Source of the DNA: Liolophura sinensis
Lineage: Eukaryota; Mollusca; Polyplacophora; Chitonida; Chitonidae
Direction of reading: 5' to 3'
Length of the DNA: 64,000 bases
NCBI RefSeq assembly: GCF_032854445.1
Contig: NC_088295.1
Coordinates: 8,560,501 to 8,624,500 of the forward strand
The translations under genes and the position numbers were made by a program. Numbering within the stretch: the stretch's first letter is position 1; every line of letters begins with the position of its first letter. The notes beneath the pieces are model-generated. The model saw only the letters and a list, made by a program, of their open reading frames with translations. It made no database searches and was not told the DNA's origin. Of the stretch, positions 1 to 12,100 are shown piece by piece.

Positions 1-3000
1 GATACTATTTAGATAAGCAGTTGATCTTGATGATGAAAATAGTAGCCTATATATACAGTACATGTGTGTACTATACACTTTGTTATGGATAGCATTGTGA
101 TTGACTCACCTTCACTCTGCGCTCACATGTACGTCTCTGGACAAATTCGGCCACGAATAGCCTGTAATAAAATAACATGTATGTACATAGCCTGTAATAA
201 AATAACATGTATGCAGACATATACATGCACACTAATTCATTATCCTTGTTCTATCTGTAACTTGTCGTGAGTCATTCAGAATGAGGTGGTTGGTACGTGC
301 ATGTATAAAGACCTGTTGTGTTATATATATATTGTAGCTGGCAGCAGCCTAGATGTGTATTGTATGCAGCTTACTATAGTGACGTCTAGTGACGTCTAGT
401 ATTACTGCAGTTCACATGACTGCATACTAGACACAAGTCATAGTATGATGACTTTCTGTACATACATTTAGCATCCAAATAGCTCTCATTTATAATGGGA
501 TCATGTAACACTGAGAAATTTTCCCAGGAATTTCTGGTGTGCTGTAAAAATACAGTGGCATAGGTGTGATATACCAAGGACTTTAAAATCATAGAGCTGA
601 ATCAGTGTCTGGGAGAGATCGATGTACCATCAGACAGCCAGCTATTCAAATTGTCAGCCTTACAGCCCCACCCAGAAAGGTAGATTACAGGTGTGCACAG
701 CCATGTCCATTACCACATGGCTGGGGCCACAAGGTGCAGGAGTGAGTGTGTGAGACTGACAGAACTTCTCTGACACCTGCTGAATTACAGAGCTCCAAGG
801 GAAGTGGCCACTTCAGAAGACAGCTATGATAGATTGACCCTGACCTATAGGCCCCTCCCTGGGCATTCCCTGCCAACACTAGCTGGTTTACTTACCCCCT
901 GGCTTGTCAGTTTGGATTTGTGCTTTTCTTCATTTAATCCAGTTAGGTTATTATCTATTAGGCGTTAAAATGTTTTGGTGAAGTAACTGACATTATGAGG
1001 CATGAGTGGATTTTTCTTACCTCTTCATATGCTTTTGTTCTGTAAGTGAGAAATTTCAGTAATACAGTTAATTTTTTATCTGCAGAATAAAAAGATACAT
1101 TGTATTTATTTTCCACAGATATTCTTATAATATCTACATGAATATTTTCTGAGACAGTAGACTTCTTTATCAGCCCTACTACACTGCATGGGTTTAAAGA
1201 GATTACTGGTAGCCACATTGACCAGTACAACATTGTTAGAAATGTGGATAATTTTGTCAAATTTGTGAAACAAGGGAATGCTGCAGATGTTGAATGTTCT
1301 ACATCAGCTTTAGGATGAAGTGATTATTGTTCAGTATAAGTTAATTATTGAATCATTCTGATAAAAAAATGAGTGGACTTTGCTGTGTGAATCAAGCAGC
1401 CACTCCTACTTATGTATAAACACATGTACTTAAATATATTTGCATGTTGAATTTTTTGTAATGACACACCAACAGTATTACTTACGATTAAATAGTTTTT
1501 AATTTTATGCAATAAGATGCAAATGACTTGTAGATAATTATGGAAATGACATTGGCCTCACATTCAAAGAGAGCTGAGCATGTGTTGTAGCCAAGATCTA
1601 TGCCGGGGTTGTAGCTGAGACTTATCACACCGTATTTAATTTGTTGACCCGGACTCTGCTCGTGCATGTGAGCTTCATTTTCTGCTCACTGGATTTCAGG
1701 ATCTGAATTAAGCTTCTGAATGTAGGATGCCCAGACAGATAATTCCCAGATAGATGTAGAGTGAAAACAACAAGGCAAAAACTCACTGTACCACTGTAAA
1801 AACTGAATACAAACATTGGCAAAATAGATATGGGTTAAAAAATACAAGACAAAAACAACTACGTGTAGGAAATCTAATTTAATTGCATTTTCGTCAGTGT
1901 GGAGGCCGGTATTCGGCGGCCTGTACAACCGTAGACACAAAAAAGGGAGAAGGTTGATAAATGATGCGCATGTATAGTATACTGAAGATTTAAATTGGGA
2001 CTTTAAAGTCATGAAGTTTTACTGCATCATGGGTGAGGACAACTTACACTTACTTGCATGTATCGGCTTAGAGACAAAATAGATATGGCCAGACTACATA
2101 AGCTGGAGCACATGTTCAACAAACATTTCTACATTTTATGATTGAAAACAAGTTATTTGTCAAGTTGGGAAGTTTTTCTGCTAAGCAGGTATGGTTTTAC
2201 ATCTAGAAACCTGTCAAACTTGATATAACAAGCTGCAATAGAGCCAGTGTCCTTGACGTAACCATCTTTACGTAAATCTCTGAAGTGATGTTTGTGTATG
2301 AACCAGGTATTTTCCTCCTAAGAGCCAGAAAATAGGTCATTAAAAACTACATCTGGAAGAAAGTCGGTTATTCCACTTGTCCTATAGATGTAGATATTTT
2401 GTACTCTCTATGAGGCTTGAGTCTTCATCGTTTTAACATGACGTTGAATGGGGATTTTTGTATCTCCTTAGTTCCTTGTTTACATTATGCTCCTGTTCCC
2501 TTTTATCTACTTGCATAATCAAAGTGAAGTAAAATACACATGAATCCAATGTCCCCTTTTGGTTTTATCATCCTGGTCCTTAGATCAGTCATTATTGTAT
2601 ACAGAAAACTAGAGGATCATTTCTAGACCACTGTGCATGAGTATGACCTCGTCACTGTTTAATTGTGTAAGGTTTGGACTGTTCAAACAGTAAAATGTAT
2701 CCAGTGCTGTGATCAACACATCGGAGGACAAAGTTACGATGTACATGTATTCTGTAAATTACTGTATTATTACAATTTTACCTTGAATCCATGAAGATTA
2801 ATTCATTTGTATATGATCACTTGATCAACTTTGCAATTATTCCACAGGTAATTTTCACTTGACACTGACTTAACGTTAGGATGTTTGCTTTATTAATTGT
2901 TAATCTCACTGTAACACATGGTGAATGTGTATTCTATAGTGGTTTTACTCTGTTCATTTTTTTTTTTCACACAGTCCTGGCATTTCACAGAATTCATAAT

Positions 3001-3171
3001 ATAAACTGGCCATCAAAACAAACTTTGCTGGGAGGTTTTTTTTTTTTTGTTTGTGTTAAAGTGTTCTTATAAGAAGACAGGGTTCAGATCATTGGTATAA
3101 TGATGTAAAAGATTTGTCATGATGTATTTCTATCTGACTTTGTGGTTTAACTGTGTTTTTGTTTCTTTCAG
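1..3171. other. Upstream or intronic DNA, no gene recognised
   Basis: AT-rich DNA before the first recognisable RASGEF1 exon. No open frame with a recognisable protein was seen on either strand. It may hold the promoter, the 5' UTR and one upstream coding exon of the RASGEF1-like gene, but I could not place them. A 30-bp direct duplication lies at 158-214. Confidence 0.5.
158..214. repeat. 30-bp tandem duplication
   Basis: The block starting TAGCCTGTAATAAAATAAC occurs at 158 and again at 188, so the period is 30 bp with about two copies. Confidence 0.8.
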
Positions 3172-6100
3172 CAAAGTGTGGGCCCCCAGATGCTGAGCTT
3201 GGCCAGTATGTTTGACATGGCTGGCTCCGGCTATGATCATGATCAACTGCTCAACATCAACGAAAATGATGTAAGATTCTTGTCATTGTTTTACTCGTTT
3301 GTAATTAAATACAGGTAAACTTTGTAACAACTAATACTAATGCTCAACATCAAAGAAAATGATGTAAGATTTTAGTCATTGTTCTTCTCATTTGTAATTA
3401 AATACAGGTAAACTTTGTAACAACTAATACTAATGCTCAACATCAAAGAAAATGATGTAAGATTTTAGTCATTGTTCTTCTCATTTGTAATTAAATACAG
3501 GTAAACTTTGTAACAACTAATACTAATGCACAACATCAAAGAAAATGATGTAAGATTTTAGTCATTGTTCTTCTCATTTGTAATTAAATACAGGTAAACT
3601 TTGTAACAACTAATACTAATGCTCAACATCAACAAAAATGATGTAAGATTTTAGTCATTGTTCTTCTCATTTGTAAGTAAATACAGGTAAACTTTGTAAC
3701 AACTAATACTAATGCTCAACATCAAAGAAAATGATGTAAGATTTTAGTCATTGTTCTTCTCATTTGTAATTAAATACAGGTAAACTTTGTAACAACTAAT
3801 ACTAATGCTCAACATCAACGAAAATGATGTAAGATTCTTGTCATTGTTCTTCTCATTTGTAATTAAATACAGGGAAACTTTGTAACAACTAATACTAATG
3901 CTCAACATCAAAGAAAATGATGTAAGATTTTAGTCATTACTGTGCATAATTGTAATTAAGTACAAGTAAACTAGGTAACGAGGATGCCACCCGCTATGGA
4001 GTTGGAGCCAGCACTTTATGCTCAGCATCAGTGAGAATGATCTATGATTCTTTTCATTGTCGTGCACAATTATAATATTGATGTAAGTATAAAACCCTGT
4101 GCAGGTAATAAAAGTAGCCATGCTGTGTGGAAGTAGAGCTGAAGATTTGACTTCAGCAGTATCAATTTGTACAAGCTGGATGTGTAAAACTATTCTCATA
4201 CATCTATAAACATTCTGCCAGAGTTTCAGAATCCTGTTTCAACATATTTATTGGGAGGAACCTGTTGAATATGGATTTTTGTACTGTTTTATTTGTTTGC
4301 TGTATATACCTATTTTTAATGACTTAACTTGCCCGTTGTGTTGTAGGCACTAATTTTCCAGGATGGTTACTTAATATCTGGCTCTTTAGAAGCTCTCACC
4401 CAGCACCTGGTGCCTACCTCAGAGTATTATCCAGATGTAAGTCTACAAATTGCCACCAAGTCTGACGTTTTTCATGGGGTAAAATTACCATTTTCATTGA
4501 AAAACTCTAATGTTAGTAAAGCTCCTTGTGATGTGTAACAAATTACATAGGTAAATATTACAAAAATAACAGTTACAAAGAAGTGTTATTTGTCTACTAA
4601 AACGCCCAGAATGTCAAGGTACAAACTGAAAGCTGACTTATTAAGTCAGAGACTCTAAATGATAAGTATTTAATCATACAGTCTGTTTCACCATCATCCT
4701 GATTGTTTTTTTTTTTCTTTCTGCCAGAGAACTTACATATTTGCATTCCTGTTGAGTTCCCGCTTGTTTGTTCGACCCCATTGCCTTCTCCATGAAGTCT
4801 GTCAGGTAAGTCGCATAACTCGCTCTACATTTTTATCTCATATATTTTTTTTATGTACGTCCTTTAAAATCTTTTCATAAAACATAGGCCAAATTTCCCT
4901 TTGCTATATAGGAACTCAGTAACCTGAAATTTAAAATGAAAGTAAACCTGTAAGCTATAATAGCTATAAATTTCACAGATATTAAAATTTTTCCTTGTTG
5001 TTAATCGATGACAAATCTATGAGAAATATGTTTTACAACAGTCTGAAAAAGATACATGTCTATAAGAGTGTAGAAAAAAAAGATAAATGTAGTTAATCTT
5101 TTAATTCCAGGTAAATATGAGAATCTGACAATCCTTCATTACTTAAACTACATGTCAACATTTTAAGTATATTTGCACGTGCCACTTTACTCTTCTAAAA
5201 CCAGAATGACCTATCCATTCTGGTACAAGTTTGAATTAAATATTTTTAAAATTAAATGTAGTCAGTATTGTGAGTGAAATTGAGCGTGTTTTCACAGGTG
5301 TGCGTGTATCAACAGAACCTGGCAGCTGAAAGTGTTAAGAAGGTGAGTGAATATCTGTACTGTCACCACACTCCTCCTATTTCTGCAAAGGAGATAAGTT
5401 TACATCTCACCATTTAATACACAAAGGCAAATCTGCATGGTTTTAAACAGTGTAAACAGACATTGTCATATTTGCTATTGACTTATTTCAGCATTCAGGC
5501 AACTGTGTCACTCCTCCCAACTCCTGTTTAAATTTAATCTGTCAAATTTCAATCAAGTATAGGCTATTTTTAGGTCTTTTGTTGAGCATTTATTGAAGTT
5601 TAGCAAACATGTCAAATGTCACCCCTCCCTGTATTATGTGATCATCCCGAGACAGGGGTCAAGGGTCATCCATACTGAGATTGAAAACACGAGTTGATTA
5701 ATTGTGCAGTTTATTCTTCAAGAGTGTAATCCGTTGTCACATAGCAAAGCTTTGAATAATCTTAGTATGGGTGTGATGTTGATTTTCTAGGCTATTATTT
5801 ATTTTCTTCATGTTGTGATGTAATTACATATACACGACTATACATATAGGTTTAATATTATTTGATGGCATTGCTATTTTTTCCCTGATGTAAGGCGGAC
5901 ATTTTCTAGCATTTTACTTTTTTGTTACGACAGGAATCTCTGGGGAAATTTGGCCCAAATGTTGTACAGTTGTTAAGGTAAGGGGAGATTACTCCACAGT
6001 GTTGTCTTGGACCAGTCATGCCAGTGTAAATGTTATAAGTGAGAGGGGTTATGCAGAGGGAACATGATTTACGTAGAATTCTCCTGTTTCCTGACTTTCA

Positions 6101-9100
6101 TATTTTTAAAGTCCTGCTTTGAATATCAGAAATTGGATTATCTACAGTTGTAATCAAATCACTAGTGTCAGCTAAAATGTTTAAAATAAAACTTACCATT
6201 TTGATTTTACAACTTATTAGAATTTTTTTTTTGGAACACCAGATTCATTTCTTCGTCACTGTACTTCATTGATTCTTCACATGTTGGAATTCACTGAAAT
6301 GAATTTTAACAAATGCTCAGTAAGATACGCTGATTGTGAATGTTGTTTGATTGGGCCTTGAAATGCTTAGTGATTGGCACGTGTTGTTTCCTCAGTGAAT
6401 GGACTGAGCTGTTCCCCTATGACTTCCGAGATGAGCGCATGATGAAACACTTGCGGGACATCACTCAGCGCATTGTGGCGATATACCAGAACTGAGGAAG
6501 GAAGTCGGCAATCTAATGCACAATCTCTTCAACAGGGTAGGATATAGGTTTTAGTTTCCAAGTTCATATGAATCTATTTTCAGAAATGCCTGTATAGTTA
6601 TGGTTGTTCTGAAAGCTAGCTGCAAATCGTAAAGTTTGGCCTGGCTTAAGGTGTTAATTAAGACTATGTTTTATTATCTATTGTTCAAAAAAAAGCTCCC
6701 AAACTAGCTGTTTGTAGATTAAGGATAAAATTGCACATGCAACAGGTTATTTGTCTTTAGAAGAGTATTCATGTTTTTTGGTAATTCTGTCATTAAAACA
6801 AAACTGCTTTCTGCTGATTGTTTGACAGTTGACTGGATTACAGAAGTATGAGGAAGTCCTGGGGAAGATTAATGCAGAAGTCATTCAGAAATCCCAAGCC
6901 AGTATTGTACCCACGGTCAGTGTCACTGTTATATTAAGTCCATTTCATACTTTGATACTTCAGCCATAACATTAATCAATATCTAGTTACATAAGACTTT
7001 AGCCATTTGAATGTCATCAACATCATGATGAGAGTTTCATAATTTGTGCAAATTTAAATGAAATGTCCTATTTTATCTTATCTCTTTTGTGTTTTGACCA
7101 TGTTGGTAGCCTATAATCACTGTTTCAAAGTCAAAGTCGGGAGACCTGGCATTAAACCTGACTTAGGTCATACCAAAGACTTCAAAAATGTTCCTTGTTG
7201 CTGCCTTGCTTGGCGCTCAGCACTGAGAGGTGTAGAGATGTCAGTGTAATGTGATTGGATGGGGTGTCATGTCTTGTGTTTTTTTTTAGGATGATTCTTT
7301 AGTGGCGGCTACACTGTGGCCGCAAGGATTCACCCTGCCAAAGGAAGACACAGTATATGTTTAATCACACCTAATGATGACTTCCTGTCATATAAATACA
7401 ACTGTTCTTTTGTTTTAAGACTGACATTATGGAGATTTGCAGCAGTCCCTTACAGCTAGCTCAGCAACTCACCCACATCGAGTTAGAGCGACTGAGCCAG
7501 ATAGGCCCAGAGGAGTTTGTTCAAGCTTTCTCCAAAGATTCCCTTGACTCTGAGGTAAACTCAGTTTGTTACAAATTTCATTCTTTCTCGTGCTGGTAAA
7601 TCTTTTGTTATGGGATGTTGTATTTCTTCTTTTTTTGTTTAAAGTAAAGTAAAAGAACATCTAAATATGATTTGTTTATTTTATTAGGGGAGCAGCCCAA
7701 AACATGCTTTTAATTATTTTAAAAACTCAGCATGTCTTTACAACTATGAAAAGTTTAAATTTCTGTGATATTTCAGACGTCATTCCGTGACCTCAAGAAA
7801 ACAAGTAACTTGGAGGCATATGTGCATTGGTTTAACAGGGTCAGTTATATGGTGGCCACAGAGATCTGCACGGTAAGATAACCACAGATGTTATTCTGAA
7901 ATGCTGTTTGCTACAGTTTATATACATGGACATATATATCTGTACCTGTCATCCAGCTGATGGTACTTGTGTGCCCATGTACGTATTTGTGCATCACATA
8001 TGGAAATTGTGTTTGTCAATAACTTGTCACACCTCGATGGATTACACAGGGCACTCCCTTAAGCATTGTATAAGTAGAAAGTTCTTGAGTATGACATTAA
8101 ACAGCTACCGGTGTCACATCATTTAATGAATAAATAAATACCATGCTTGTCAATTAAGCTGTTATGTGCAGATGTAGTTTGATGCATATTAAATTGGTAC
8201 ATTTGAATTGAAATCAGTATTGACTTAATATTCTTTTTTGTATTACAGCATTTAAAAAAGAAGAATCGAGTGAAGATGATTGAATTCTTCATAGATGTTG
8301 CCAAAGAATGTATTAATATTGGAAACTTTAATTCCTTGATGGCTATTATTGGTGAGTATACTAATTGGGGGGCTTTTAATTAATGGAGGGGGAGGGTAAA
8401 ATTTATGAACATATCAGGAACATGTGCATTACTGATCTTTTCATAACTATTTTAAATACTTACGCCAGTTTTGTAATTGTTTATATTCATTTGATGTAAC
8501 ATATGTTGAGCTCCCAGTTCAGTGTAAATGTTTTTTGTAACTTATCAAACATCTTTTTTTTTTTCAGCTGGGATGAACATGAGCCCTGTGGCTAGGTTAA
8601 AGAAGACAGTAAGTAGTCACATTGCCCTTCATATAGCATATCACATGTGAAAGTGACAAGTGTTATGTATTTAATTATGTTCTATCTAAAAATCTTTAAA
8701 AAATGGAAATAAAATTAAACCAATGTAACATGAAGGCTTATGCCATCATAGAAAAAACATTCTGATATTATGAATCTTCAACCTTTTCAGCGACGAAATG
8801 ATTTTTTTTTCAGTGGAATTTATGCAAACCATTGTCATGAAAATGACACTGAAAATGATTTGTTTGTGTCATTGCAAAATATTCCTATGTTAAGAAAATG
8901 TGTATTAAAAGTTTACACAGAACTTACATTTGACAGAACAAATAAAGCACATGAAATATTGAGCAAAATAATGAAACAAATTTTAATATAAATGAATGAA
9001 AACTGTATATTTTTCTCCTTTCAGTGGGCAAAAGTCAATACAGACAAGTTTGAAATCCTAGAGGTAAGTCAGAAATGTTGTTATTTTAAGTTTAACAACC

Positions 9101-12100
9101 AACTGACTGTGTACATGTACATGCTGTGAATGAATGCTCCAGAACAGATATCTAACTGACATATCACAAAAACTGGATATTTATGTGCTTCATTTAAATT
9201 TTATAACATAAATATAACCCTTAAATACTTATTTATATTTACTGATGCCTTGTTAATGAAATACTTCTATTGTCTGTGAAAACTGTAACAAAATGCTGAC
9301 GTACATACATGACTATTTTAGCACCAAATGGATCCCTCTAACAACTTTGGTAGCTATCGGTCTTCTCTGAAAGCAGCCATGTGGCGGTCAAGAGGAGCTG
9401 TGGATGACCGAGAAAAGGTAAGTACGGCTCTAATCTTCTTGAAAACACATCTGGAAGGTACACTGACAGATGTACCAGGTGATCTGGAACTTTGAATTTA
9501 CGCGTCAGGGAGCTGATATTCAATCCTTCTCATTCCGCTGTGTAATGCACAGAAGTATTAATTGTAATGGAATGCCTCAAGACTTTACATGTAAAAGAAA
9601 GTTGGGTTCAAATGACAGTCTCTCATATACAATAATATTAGACCTGCCCATATAAAAGACTGACAATCCTCTCCCTTTTACTTCAGCTGGGATGGCTCAT
9701 ATATTTTAATGTTAAAGTTAAAAGGAGCACAATTATTGTATATATATATGTATATATATATATATGTATGTACAGGGACATGTTGTTCCAACAAGGAGCA
9801 TTTTACTTTTGGCATTGGTGTTAGTCATAAACGTCTGCCGTATTGGTGTTAGTCATGAACTTCTGCCGTAGTGGAGTTAGTCATGAACTTCTGCTGTATT
9901 GGAGTTAGTCATGAACCTCTGCCGTATTGGTGTTAGTCATGAACTTCTGCCGTAGTGGAGTTAGTCATGAACTTCTGCTGTATTGGAGTTAGTCATGAAC
10001 TTCTGCTGTATTGGAGTTAGTCATGAACCTCTGCCGTAGTGGAGTTAGTCATGAACTTCTGCTGTATTGGAGTTAGTCATGAACCTCTGCCGTATTGGTG
10101 TTAGTCATGAACTTCTGCCGTAGTGGAGTTAGTCATGAACTTCTGCTGTATTGGAGTTAGTCATGAACCTCTGTCGTATTGGTGTTAGTCATGAACGTCT
10201 GCCGTATTGGAGTTAGTCATGAACTTCTGCCGTAGTGGAATTAGTCATGAACTTTTGCCGTATTTGAGAACTTTCATGTAAAATGGATATATTAATCAGT
10301 AGTTTGAAGATGGATTGAAGATGTATTGACAGATTTACCATTCCATTTCAGATTGTCATTCCATTCTTCAGTCTGTTTGTCAAGGACATCTACTTCCTCA
10401 ATGAAGGATGTGCAAACAGGTAAGGAGTCATTCAGACTCTGATTTGGTCTCATCTTGATAACAGCTTCCTGCGCGTAGACCTGTATGTGTATGTGATGTT
10501 ATGTGAAAGCTGTCTAACAAATATATTGAACAAGACATAAACATGAAACTGCACACAGAGTCCTAGTTGTATACACTCCCAATGGTTTGTGTTTTGATTT
10601 CAGGTTATCCAATGGGAATGTCAATTTTGAGGTAAGTTTTATTTACATGATAATGATTTTGTCTTGAGATACACTTCTTGATTCCATTAGTATTTATTTA
10701 TTTATTTGATCGGTGTTCTACGCCGTACTCAAGAATATTTCACTTATGCAACGTTGACCAGCATTATGGTGGGAGGAAACTGGACACAGCCCGAGGGAAA
10801 CCCACGACCATCCATAGGTTACTGACAGACATTCCCACATATGGCCGTAGAGGAAGACAGCATGATCTGGACTTGAACTCACAGCGACTGCATTGGTGAG
10901 AGTGTTCTGGGTCTAGCACGCTAACCAACTCAGCCACGGAGGCCACATGATTTCATTAGTTAGCAATTGCATTGATGTGATGTTCATGTAATGAAATAAG
11001 GACTCCGTTTGTTTGACCTGACCGTAATTACCTCCTTACCACTTAGCAGCATGAGCTCCTTAGCTTGAAGTGGGAATTTCCTCCTTTGTAATTAGCACTT
11101 CATGACATCTGGTAGATGTACTAAAGAAAGTATCAACTTGTATTATGTAAGCAGAACCTATTGTCATAGTTGCTGTTTGTTTGGAATTCCATTATATAGT
11201 AATGTATGTTCAATTTCAGAAATTCTGGCAGCTTGCTAAGCAGATTTCTGATCTTATCACATGGAAACAGGTGGCTGTAAGTAGTTTATTGTGCTTCAGT
11301 ATAGGTTAGGCTTCATTGTAAGCAGCTAAAACAGTGAGTGTATGTAAATAATATTGCACTGTAAAATTCAGATAAAGTAATTGAATATATAATCACTCAC
11401 TATAAATTCAGGTGTAAAAAAAATTGAGACAATCAAATTGTTTGGAAATTAAATAATTGTAAATGTCCGTCATTAGTTTCCAACAGTAGACTACAAAGTA
11501 TACTTTTTTTGTATGCTGTATAACAATATATTACTATGTGCCCTGTGTGGGAATAAGAAACAAAATACATTCTGCTCTTTGTGTAGTCCTATGTCTTATT
11601 TTTCTTTAATGTCTAATTTTTCAGTGTCCCTTTGAAAGAAACAATGAGATTCTCCATTATCTTTTGACAACACCAATATTCAGTGAAACAAGTAAGTTAG
11701 AAGCTTTTATTGTTATCATCTGTGTAGATGGATGTACCTGTTACTTTGGAGTAAACAGACCAGAATGTTGCAGATGAAATGATAATTTTAGATGTATATA
11801 AAACTTTCATATATGTGGAAAGTTCCAAAAAATTTCGGAGCTTGCAATTCACAGATTCTGCATATATTTGTACTTATGTTCTGTTTGCACAAGAATCCCT
11901 ACATGTGAGCTCTGAGATTCTCACAGTGAAAGACAGCACCATGCATAATGTTTATGTCCACTAAAAGACTACCTCGTACCTTAAACCAGCATTAAATTTT
12001 TTTTTTGATTTTTTTTTCAACCCAGTAAAAGTTTAGTAAAACTTCGTGTTGTCACAGCTTCAGCACGTCTCCATTATCGACAGAATTGTGAAATCACCTA

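Noticed and set aside
7290-7352. Treating this 63-base exon as spurious
   Set aside because: Kept in the gene model: it has a strong T-tract acceptor, a GTATAT donor and phase 0 at both ends, and falls in the variable linker between the two RASGEF1 domains.
10860-10945. tRNA gene on the minus strand
   Set aside because: A- and B-box-like motifs are present, but the sequence does not close a tRNA cloverleaf and leads into a SINE body repeated elsewhere.
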